A DNA stretch of 64,000 nucleotides from Sordariomycetes sp. S80-01Y. Taxonomy: Eukaryota; Ascomycota; Sordariomycetes. Of this stretch, positions 55,601 to 62,848 are shown piece by piece (position 1 is the stretch's first letter; every line of letters starts with the position of its first letter). The stretch spans positions 124,001 to 188,000 of the forward strand of contig JAXQJY010000032.1 in the NCBI GenBank assembly GCA_037042185.1. Direction: 5' to 3'. A program made the position numbers and the translations under genes. Below the pieces are notes generated by a model. The model was not told the origin of the DNA and searched no databases. It worked only from the letters and a program-made list of their open reading frames with translations.

Positions 55601-56577
55601 CGAACCTAAGTTCTCTCGCCAACGCCGTTGGGGCCGCCCCATCCGACAAAATCGAGATTGAAGAGGACGCAGCAAAACAGGTGCCCTTGGAGCAAGGCAA
55701 GGCAACGACGCTTTGTCTGACCTGTAATCGGACATGCCATCAAATTTGCCAGATTAGCGACGATGCGGCTAAGGCTCGCTGTTGGGCCATGAAGAACGAC
55801 TATTGCAGAATATGCAGGAAAGGTTGCCATTGGTCTGAACATAGGAATGCCAGGTTCATCATCGAAATTGAAAAGCGCCGGGCTTGGGTGGTACCTAAGG
55901 AACTAATCAAGCGTTGGAATAACAACAACAACACACTGGAGGGCGCTCTCCTCAGCGCCATAGACGCGTATCTCGGGCTACAACGGGAACTACATAAAGA
56001 CATCCTTTTTCTGGCTCAGCTGACTGACGAGCTTATGAACACAGCTCTCGTCCACAACCCAGATGACCTTATCGAGTACATCGACACGCTGATCGTGACA
56101 GCACGCCAAACAGGTGCCCCGGCGGAGCAAGTGGTCCAGCTCAACACAGCTAAAAACACATTCGTCGTGATGCGCGAGGTAAAGCACCAAGGCAAGGGCG
56201 CAGCACGCCTCCCGGAGACCTTGGTTGCAGTTCTCGGAACAGTGCGCGAAGAGATGAAGCGAAGGATGAACCTCGAGCCGAACGAACGCGCCCGGGAGGA
56301 GGAAATCGAATGCACCCTTTATGATGAATTGCGCTTGCAGCTTCCTCCAGAGATCTGTGGTAAAGCTCCAGAAGCGCTCAAGAAGACTGCTGTTTTTTTC
56401 ACAAATGTCGCCAACAAGGCGAGGGCTCTGACTTCTACCAATCCCAATCCGGCCTCCGGTAGCCCGCGCTATCCGGAGAATTTGCGTGCTGTAGTCAAGT
56501 TAGTTCAAGTTCTGCTGAGGGATGGCAGCATAGTGTCTGCACTGTCTGGGACTGGGGGTAGTGCATTCGACTCATAG
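52684..56577 (+). CDS. SNTX (MACPF/CDC-superfamily) plus FN3-like plus GTPase fusion protein, 1297 aa
   Basis: Single uninterrupted exon from the ATG at 52684 (a second ATG follows at 52696). Residues ~1-420 match the stonustoxin/neoverrucotoxin (SNTX) family: LPALGHDVQLGMLYNARTG, GVSLWDNVTV, then GSATYLNDKMSSAFEVRADV. The fish proteins are MACPF/CDC-type pore formers, but most SNTX relatives are not toxins. An acidic stretch lies at ~430-445 (DDSDVSDEDEDEW) and an FN3-like segment at ~550-640 (PTTGFIVSYRPIPN; DCDYEVALSVS). A GTPase domain follows at ~720-960 with P-loop GTSGHGKST (~729), switch DTPGYGDT (~796) and a FACKADD segment, closest to AIG1/septin-type GTPases. Residues ~1010-1060 hold Cys/His pairs (CLTCNRTCHQICQ; YCRICRKGCHW) that may bind zinc. 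No signal peptide or transmembrane helix, so it probably acts inside the cell. The role is unknown; a GTP-controlled membrane-acting defence protein is plausible. Confidence 0.82.
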   Translation: MESSMRVLTLPALGHDVQLGMLYNARTGEVFSGVSLWDNVTVNQNQALDDHTVQNAEFSYSFSLEEARKNAALGLEGSLSLDLKIIDATGSATYLNDKMSSAFEVRADVSCTVVRRTRRIPQETLSSMQHKHNLEDPRFTHFVAEVIEGGSATLSFVQLCSSADEHKKASVAMQAKIMKLSVGSNTEMGFSEADNSASEALKISYSGAIAENVATLDDARRVAREMPGKLKKQLNTLRYKLLPLSILDNSVERVIRDLDADLVRETASALKIGVMTRLKLGDLAKEEVYQTSFPKIRQQIVNMGDAFHKAEAEFTEAARCLLLELRDGNTDHNSKRSELVRTVALFKHRTRIANQFTAKKSKEARILHETIALLLTEGFENHLSEVPAASFLETDAPRLLLSFGGRVINRLKHPLQEAAESAEIISVSRSNSDDSDVSDEDEDEWFDNQQAVANLREACAALRQQRERCRSTAEATIFGVAAIDKALNPGTSKRKKTRTRVGDILLVSKGKVLIVTSMLPKHPLSPTLSIKGQSIMVYWSNERTHDEELAIPTTGFIVSYRPIPNPRKDGAFPRTIGNEKFMEIHREASERTATIDDATNGGRVSDDCDYEVALSVSTIIGRTSWSQVVVGRTDKQPSVASYLVDFYRNNHVTLSQTKLNATPWRLSEGDGKRSLFLGLSTKELKLCTDRRFRDQLAVRIVDVAAEFEPEVTPADIDDQENTIVVVFVGTSGHGKSTEINAFVSYLLGGEADDWARIMVIDDRGTHQAHSVTQYVTCYRVRPLSPLFNHKTLLIVDTPGYGDTKGVKSDAFVTAAMSELFKTIKHVNSIVFACKADDVRLSMLRPVSAYVFSLFAKNIRSCLLTVFTFAGPTTPMAGNTLRKLQWPVDNGNVAVNNHAFTVTPDTSRPDLMRPWWHLSVMGQDKLMKMLLSLRPVSTHASADVTQRRLQLEQRSALVERKILITANDAQNLITNLSSLANAVGAAPSDKIEIEEDAAKQVPLEQGKATTLCLTCNRTCHQICQISDDAAKARCWAMKNDYCRICRKGCHWSEHRNARFIIEIEKRRAWVVPKELIKRWNNNNNTLEGALLSAIDAYLGLQRELHKDILFLAQLTDELMNTALVHNPDDLIEYIDTLIVTARQTGAPAEQVVQLNTAKNTFVVMREVKHQGKGAARLPETLVAVLGTVREEMKRRMNLEPNERAREEEIECTLYDELRLQLPPEICGKAPEALKKTAVFFTNVANKARALTSTNPNPASGSPRYPENLRAVVKLVQVLLRDGSIVSALSGTGGSAFDS

Positions 56578-56652
56578 GGTAGACCTCGTGAGCCTCCCAC
56601 TACACAGCCAGTATACAAAACTCTCGAGTCACACACTTTCATTAGAGACAAC

Positions 56653-56847
56653 TGTTACGGTTATGCCTTGTGGCATAGACCCGAGTGCAGGGTAGGTCGT
56701 TTACCCCGCGTGATCTAGCCGGCTGACACCTTAGTCATTCATAGTCACGTATGGTGACCGCATGGCTACCAACGCCTCGCGGCCCTCCACACTGTCTTGA
56801 ATTGAACAACCAATTCAACCCATCTGTGACCACCTCAAAGTGTTACA
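56653..56847 (+). repeat. Dispersed ~195-bp repeat, full-length copy G
   Basis: TGTTACGGTTATGCC to AAGTGTTACA, 75 bp downstream of the SNTX-GTPase stop codon. Confidence 0.88.
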
Positions 56848-56975
56848 AAGCCCAATTTCTGCCTGCTCAAGGTTTATTGTCGTTGATTCCTCTTGGCTAC
56901 TAAGGGACTTCTTAGTCTGCTATGCGTCTGTCTAGTTAACCTCTGCATAGTTAGCTCTGGATCAGGGATCAGACG

Positions 56976-57572
56976 TCAATTACCTGGCAAAAAAGGTCTG
57001 GAGGGCACCCATCGTGTTAGGAATGCTTTTATGCAAGCTGCTTTAGTCGCTGCAGCAAACTGCTGCCAGACCTTGGTCTTGTGGCTGTTAGCGTAGTCGC
57101 GCGCTCCATTAATGACCACACACGGGGAGCTATCCCACACTCCAATGCCTTCCATCTCAAAGGCGATAATGCCCTCCCGTGGCGCGATATCGTCGCGCTG
57201 CGTGCCTGACTTCATCGCCGTGTAGCCTGAGGCGATGAGGGCAAATGGGACCGCAACCTGCGGGTCCTTCTGATCAAGACGGTGTCGGGAGATCTGCTCA
57301 CCATCGCAGCCGCCTTCCTCATACGAGGTTCCGTCGCTGACATGGCGATAATCTGACTTGAATAGGCGGTCGTGTTGAGATCCTGGGCACTCGGCTGCTA
57401 GCTCTGGCTGGCTCCTAAGTGCACTGAGGTTGTCGTCAATCTTGGCTTGTAAGTCTTCCCGACCGGGAAGTCCCTCCAGCTTTCCCAAAAATGCACGGAT
57501 CTCGGCAGGCGGGCGACCCAATGGGTCGGACAATGTATCCTTGCGTACAAACTGCTCAGGGAATTGCCGCCC
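56976..57572 (-). pseudogene. Second PNP_UDP gene, body only, inverted
   Basis: Minus strand: GRQFPEQFVRKDTLSDPLGR, DPQVAVPFALIASGYTAMKS, EGIIAFEMEGIGVWDSSPC, then GARDYANSHKTKVWQQFAAA. It aligns with the middle and C-terminal half of the 49.1-kb PNP protein, including the FEMEG and DYANSH motifs, but lacks the N-terminal third and ends without the Gly/Phe-rich tail. That tail is found next to it on the plus strand at 57573-57629. A simple inversion of the body with breakpoints near 56,980 and 57,572 explains this. Confidence 0.75.
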
Positions 57573-57977
57573 GCTGTTGCAGGCACCATGGTCCCAGGAG
57601 GTATGACTACTTTTGGTTTCCGGCCATAGTACGAAAGCCTGGGTTTCAAAGTAGTGACTTCGAGAACCTGTACATAATACAGACCGAAACGTCATAGCGT
57701 GGCAATGTAACTACGTCGTGTCTTAACCTATGCGCAGTCCCCTAGTGCGGGCCGCTCTTCTGGCGTGTTCCATGGTACCGCTAGGCCAGTCGGTATCTCT
57801 GCAAGCTTTGAGACTCCCAGACGGGAATTGACGACAAAAGGGAAGAAGTTGATGGAGCCAACATTGCGAGTGCTTCTATTGTACGGAGATCCGAACCTTA
57901 CTGAACAAAAAGACGATAGCAACTCAACATGTCCACTGATCCAGTCTATCGGGAAGCCACCCGCTCGTGTGCTTCAG
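57573..57977. repeat. Duplicated block, copy 2, starting with an orphan PNP tail
   Basis: Begins with plus-strand codons AVAGTMVPGGMTTFGF and a stop at 57627-57629, equivalent to the last codons of the 49.1-kb PNP gene, then non-coding sequence matching 50228-50540, then the 3' end of the GT31 gene. It is the sister of 50170-50590. Confidence 0.85.
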
Positions 57978-59405
57978 CGACGTCTTCCTCTGCGACATGG
58001 ACGGCGCATACCCCTGCCCCATGACCATCTTGTCGTCGAGCTTGCATAGATCTTCGACAAAGGTCCACATCGCACAGTCAGCCCACGCTCGGCAAGCTTC
58101 CTCGCAGTCTTCGACAGACTGCCATCCCTTCCCCCACCTCTCAGCGTCAAAGCTCGATGGTTCGTCTGGCTTTGGAGCCCATTGCTGGTTGGCAGAGGAT
58201 ATCTCGTACATGCTGGCTGTATTGTCCCACCATTCGACTGATTGTTGAATATGAGGGAGCATCATTCGAGAAAAAAAGTCCCCATAAGTCAGCGGTTTCT
58301 GCCCATCATTATCAGCGAAATTCCAACTTTAAAAAGAAGGTTGGGTTACCGAGAAGTCCCAATCCCTTTCCAGCTCAAAATAACGAGCCACATCCCGGCT
58401 ATGGACCTTATGCCACGACAGTAGCGGGTGGCACCAGTTACTTCGGCTAAAAGCAAACGACCAGTGGACCAGAGGGTTAAAACCCCACGTGAAGGCTTCA
58501 TCGCCGCCATTCTCACCAAACGAAACCCCGTGGTCCTTTAAGGCAAGACCTAGAACCTGATCACCGCAGCAGTGCTCCTCTGTGTACTTCTGATAGTCCT
58601 CGACGATACTGGGGTTCCGGCCGAAGCTAGCCTCCCAGGCGCCACGTGATAAAGCAAAGCCCGCACCACCGTGAGCGAAAACAGCATTGGACTTAGCGGC
58701 GTAGCTCCCCAAGTAATGCTTTTCCATGGGGTTGAATCTGGCTAGAAAGTGTCGAATGTTGTCTAGGAAGAGGTAGGCATCGTCCTCCATATAGACGTAC
58801 CATTTGGCCCTAGGCCAGTTCTCGCCGGCGTGCTTCATGAGCGGTAGGAATTTATACTTATCAACGATCCAGCCGCCGACAGGACCCCAGTCGTCGCCAT
58901 TGACGCCAGACGCCTCGACGTAGTAGTTAAAGTCGTTCAGCTCCGCCTGCTCGCGGTAGACGGTAAAGTCGGCGGACTCCTTAGTTTCGGCTGTCATGTT
59001 GGCGAGGGCGTCAACGACGTTGAAGCCGCTGATAGTCTCAGCCTGGTCCGAGTATATGACGACATTTGATGGTGAGATGCGACTTGGCGCGAGGGAGGTT
59101 ATGAGGTGAATGAGGAGGCGCTTCCACAGCGTCGTTCCGCCCGTCTTGAGGATGAGGAGAATGTCGTCGTCCGCAGGTGCCAAAGGGCTGTTCAAGCTCG
59201 TTTCGTTGGCCGATTCGGGCTGTGACGGCTCTGCAGGCGGTTCAGTCCAAGCCTCGGTCTCAACATGAGCGGCGCTGTTGTCGGAATTTGGGACGACATG
59301 CCCGTAGTTCTCCACCGACGGGTCTATCAGCAGGAAGGCCAGGACCAGACACGTTGCGATGATAACGGCTGGCACAAGCCGATTGTTTCTGTACGTGACG
59401 GCCAT
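57924..59405 (-). CDS. GT31-type glycosyltransferase (C1GalT/fringe-like) with PAN-like tail, 476 aa, two exons
   Basis: Exons (minus): 58350-59405 and 57924-58298; intron 58299-58349 (GTAACC...GCAG, 51 nt). ATG at 59403-59405. Type II membrane anchor at residues ~10-30 (LVPAVIIATCLVLAFLLI), then a Pro/Ser-rich stem, then the catalytic domain: ILLILKTGGTTLWKRL, KYKFLPLMKHAGENWPRAKW, YVYMEDDAYLFLDNI (DxD metal site as EDDAY), YLGSYAAKSNAVFAHGGAGF and EEHCCGDQVLGLAL. The last ~90 residues after the intron hold spaced cysteines (SVEDCEEACRAWADCAMWTF) like the PAN/Apple-type tail of fungal GT31 proteins. It should act in the Golgi on glycans; the acceptor is unknown. The 3' end lies in the duplicated block. 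A GT2 gene starts 1.16 kb away on the opposite strand. Confidence 0.85.
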
Positions 59406-60567
59406 GGTTGCAATAATCAATCAGGCACGCCTCAGTGAAAGGAAGACGATAGAAGGTGCACCCTCGATGAAAGCCGCACCGTCTCTAGGCAGCCGCCCCT
59501 GTGCTTCACATTTTACATGGAGGGCCGATGCCCGACCACTTGGGCCCGCGTCTCGGCGCCAAGCGACTGCCGGCAATGAGGTAGGGCTGAGCTATACTGG
59601 ATATGTGCATAAAGACCGTAATCACAGAACTCAGCCACGAAGCGGCGATGCCGGCCCGTACCGGATCATCGGAGTCTCTGACCTCGCGAGCGACGTGGTG
59701 TGATCATAGAGCTCCAGCTGGTCGTAGTGCCTCCTTCATGTCTCGATGGGAGACACCGCACTCCTCTGTACAGCCCAGGAGACAGTATGATGTTGGTGAG
59801 GGCGACACCGCCTAAGCAATTTCTTGCCGCTTGGTCTAATCTCGCGTGGAAATCCGGGCTGTCAAAGCTCACGACCAACTTCGCCGTGCGCGGCCCTGAG
59901 GTGTGGGCCACGTCGGATCCAACGGCCAGCGCAAACGGCACTAGGCTAAGCGCGAAAATCTCATTCAGGGGCTCTGCCATCCACTTTTAATCTGCATGAA
60001 AAAACGAGGAGGCAGCCGCTCGCACTTTCACCAATTACTGGTGAGCTTGTCGCATCGTGCTGTCAATGCCAGGCCTCGCAAGCTGCAGACGTTATGACTG
60101 ACCGACTGGCTGACTAGACTAGTCTACATTCTACTATTATTGCGCCTTGCTTGTTCTGCATCTCGCCTTGGGAGTCACGAAGGGCATATAATACGAGTTT
60201 TCATGCGCATGCGCCGCACGCGTTTTCGGGGTAAACCTGGCTGTAATACCCGGCGCTTTCCCCATTCAGCCCACCAAAGTCCCCAATCGACATGGCCACC
60301 GAGCTTGAGGCCGGAGGTTTATGCTTCTATCGAGGTCCCAGACGCACCGTCGCTGCATGCCGGCATGCCAAGGTTGCCTTGGCAGAGGGATTCCTGGATC
60401 CCGACCGATCGGGGAGAAATCACATTGAAGGATGGGGTGGGAGTCCACTCCGAGGCTGCCTGTGTGGACGAGGTCAAAATGTGCTCGCCGAACGTTGACA
60501 TTCAAGACTGCAAAGTCACTCGCTTGCTCTTTGCGTCCCTTGAGAGCCCACCAACAAACCCTCCATC
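59406..60567. promoter_or_regulatory. Divergent intergenic region between GT31 and GT2 genes
   Basis: Serves as upstream region for both glycosyltransferase genes. It holds a doubtful minus-strand frame at 59666-59980. A CTAGACTAGTCTA palindromic stretch occurs near 60113-60125. Confidence 0.4.
59666..59980 (-). CDS. Doubtful small protein, 104 aa
   Basis: ATG at 59978-59980; the N-terminal ~20 residues are hydrophobic (EIFALSLVPFALAVGSDVA), like a weak signal peptide, and the rest is basic and Ser/Arg-rich towards the end. No family recognised; it may be the remains of a larger gene. Confidence 0.22.
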   Translation of the reverse strand: MAEPLNEIFALSLVPFALAVGSDVAHTSGPRTAKLVVSFDSPDFHARLDQAARNCLGGVALTNIILSPGLYRGVRCLPSRHEGGTTTSWSSMITPRRSRGQRLR

Positions 60568-62385
60568 ATGGCAGCCATGGAGGTTTACAATCCATCAGGG
60601 CTGAGTCCCTCGGTCTCTAGCCCACGACGCGTCTCTTACCTGCGCATGGCGCTCAACGTACTAGGCGCGCTGGTGTGCCTGCCGCTGTTCTGGCTGGCCA
60701 CCGTCCACTGCCGATGGCCGGTGACGCTCGATCTCGTCTTCACCATCGCCCTGGCGGAGCTGACGCGCTACGTCAACGAGGGGAGGAGGATGGCTTACCA
60801 CGACGACGAGTGCGTCTCGCCCGTCGTCAGGGAGAAGATGGACCCGGAAAAGACGGCCTACATCGACGTGGAGTCCGTCTCTAGCTCCTCGACGTCAAGC
60901 CTCGACATTATGGCGGCCATTGTTGGGTGGAGGGAGGACCCGGCTCTCTACACCAGAGCATTGGAGAGCTACCGGCGGGCGAGGGGGTGCGTCTTCCTCA
61001 TTGCAGGCATCGACGGCGACGAGAGGCAGGACCAGGACATGGTGGACGTTTTCCACTTAGTTTACCCCGACAACTCAGCAACGATCCACGTCACAGAACC
61101 GCTGGGTGAGGTGGCCGAGAGTATCCGTGCTAAGGAGACGGCTATCCGTAGAGGTCAGGGTCTTCAGATCGTTGAGTCCGAGATCGACCAAGTGGCTATG
61201 GCGCACTGCGTCCACCTTGCGCGCGCGGCGCTGACCAAGGCTAACATCACCTTCACCGGCCCCGAGGCTATCACGCAGCTGTGCATCCGCCAGCGCCACC
61301 TCCATAAGAAAGGTATTATGTTCACCACGTACGTCTTTTCGCTCGTTATCGCCGATATCCTAGGTGTCGAGTTCCTATGGAGCTCGGACTCAGACACTCT
61401 GGTTATGGAGGACTCGCTAAGCCGGACCGTGGACGCCATGGCTGCCGATGCCACCATCGGTGGCGCTAGCTCCGGGCTCGTGGTGCATAATGGCGACGAG
61501 ACGGCCGTGACGAAGCTGGCCGAGACCGTTTACTGGGGCGAGCTATACCTCACGCGCTCGCTACCCGCCGCCACCGCGACCAGCGACTGCCAGTCCGGAC
61601 CTAGCACTATCTTCCGCCTCGCCGCTCTGCCTCCCATCCTCGTGCCATGGTATATGCAGACGCTATGGGGGAAGCGCATGATCATTAACGAGGACCGCCA
61701 CCTAACGACCAACCTTCTTAAGCGTGGCTGGGGCGTCGTCTTTGCCTCGGACGTGCTCACGGCCACAGACACACCCACGACGCTCGCGCGCTGGCTACGG
61801 CAGCAGGTCCGCTGGGCGCGCGCGACGCATATCGAGTCTTTGCTACAGCCCAAGGTATACCTTATGTGCCACCCACTGCTGTTTTACGGTATGGCTAAGC
61901 GGGAGTTTGGGCCTGTCGTCGCCGCTATCGCTATTGCCTGGTACTTCCTCACGGGTAGGGAGCTTATCTTCGTCCTGCCATGGGACCTGCTTGTGCGGTG
62001 CGTTGTTAGCTTCGCCTATAACTTCCTACGGAACCCGCACCGTCTTGCCAAGCGGTCGCTTAAGTGGGTTATTCCGGGAATGGCCTTTTACCACCTGCCA
62101 CTGCCGGCGGTGCATGTCTGGAGCATGCTCACCCCCACGGCCGACGGCTGGGGCACGAGCATGCGCGCCGAGGGCGAGCGCGCCAAGAGGGACAGTGTGC
62201 GCCAGGCCTGGTTCGAGACGGGCTTCTTTGTCGTCTGGATGGGCGTCATGGCGGGCTGCGTGGCTAGGTGGATGGCTGGACACATCCTGGGTTTGGAAGG
62301 GGGGCTAATGGCGTTGCTCTTCACTGGGAGCGTCGTGGCGGCGTCTTTTGCAGCTTGGAGGGGCACGGTGTATAAGACGACTTGA
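60568..62385 (+). CDS. GT2 family membrane glycosyltransferase (polysaccharide-synthase type), 605 aa
   Basis: Single exon from ATG at 60568. Two N-terminal membrane segments (ALNVLGALVCLPLFWLATV; LDLVFTIALAELTRYV) precede a GT-A catalytic domain: IMAAIVGWREDPALYTRAL (nucleotide-sugar site), FLWSSDSDTLVMED (D-S-D metal site), QSGPSTIFRLAAL, INEDRHLTTNLLKRGW (acceptor-site ED) and ARWLRQQVRWARATHIES (QxxRW motif of processive enzymes). Three or four membrane helices follow (GPVVAAIAIAWYFLT; FFVVWMGVMAGCVA; MALLFTGSVVAASFAAW). This is the motif order of hyaluronan-synthase-like and Cps1-type fungal enzymes that build an exported polysaccharide. The sugar is unknown. It is transcribed away from the GT31 gene, so the two may act on one surface glycan. 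Confidence 0.88.
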   Translation: MAAMEVYNPSGLSPSVSSPRRVSYLRMALNVLGALVCLPLFWLATVHCRWPVTLDLVFTIALAELTRYVNEGRRMAYHDDECVSPVVREKMDPEKTAYIDVESVSSSSTSSLDIMAAIVGWREDPALYTRALESYRRARGCVFLIAGIDGDERQDQDMVDVFHLVYPDNSATIHVTEPLGEVAESIRAKETAIRRGQGLQIVESEIDQVAMAHCVHLARAALTKANITFTGPEAITQLCIRQRHLHKKGIMFTTYVFSLVIADILGVEFLWSSDSDTLVMEDSLSRTVDAMAADATIGGASSGLVVHNGDETAVTKLAETVYWGELYLTRSLPAATATSDCQSGPSTIFRLAALPPILVPWYMQTLWGKRMIINEDRHLTTNLLKRGWGVVFASDVLTATDTPTTLARWLRQQVRWARATHIESLLQPKVYLMCHPLLFYGMAKREFGPVVAAIAIAWYFLTGRELIFVLPWDLLVRCVVSFAYNFLRNPHRLAKRSLKWVIPGMAFYHLPLPAVHVWSMLTPTADGWGTSMRAEGERAKRDSVRQAWFETGFFVVWMGVMAGCVARWMAGHILGLEGGLMALLFTGSVVAASFAAWRGTVYKTT

Positions 62386-62848
62386 CGGGTGAATATATAT
62401 AGTACTTGGATTCACTTAGACAAAACATAGAATAATCTCACGAATGCTGACAATGATCACATCCAGGCCTGTCGGTCTGTCAAACAAGGCTTCTTGAGTG
62501 GGCCCTTTTCACACATCCTCTTATAAGATGAGATTGGGAGCTATTCCCAAAGCCATGGATCTACAACCAGCTCTACTTGTGGTCCTCCTCCCACACTCTA
62601 TTGAATCGATCAACCAGTTCAAGCCATCTATAACCACCTCAAAGTGTTACATAAAGCTTTCCGCAATACATTCCCGTTTGTTCCGACCGTTCTCCACATG
62701 GCCCTCGGCTTCGCAGCGTTCAGCCCGCGCAACAATCTTGTTGACCTTTTCCAACGATGAGTACATCATTCGCAAAGGGCAGACAACTCGGCTCGGACGC
62801 CTCTTCGAAACCCACCTTGACCTTACCGGAGTCTATTCAGGGTTAGGG
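62386..62848. other. Intergenic between convergent genes
   Basis: Holds a repeat fragment at 62575-62651; otherwise nothing seen. Confidence 0.5.
62575..62651 (+). repeat. Dispersed repeat, 3' end fragment (copy H)
   Basis: Matches the last ~75 bp of the family (CCACACTCTATTGAAT-like part to AAGTGTTACA). Confidence 0.7.

Noticed and set aside
50729-56847. Reading copies F and G as the two LTRs of one complete element
   Set aside because: No retroelement genes, primer-binding site or polypurine tract is seen between them, and no target-site duplication flanks them; the content is a host-like gene.
60140-60604. Plus-strand frame just upstream of the GT2 gene
   Set aside because: No motif, overlaps the GT2 start, and lies in the likely promoter/5' UTR.
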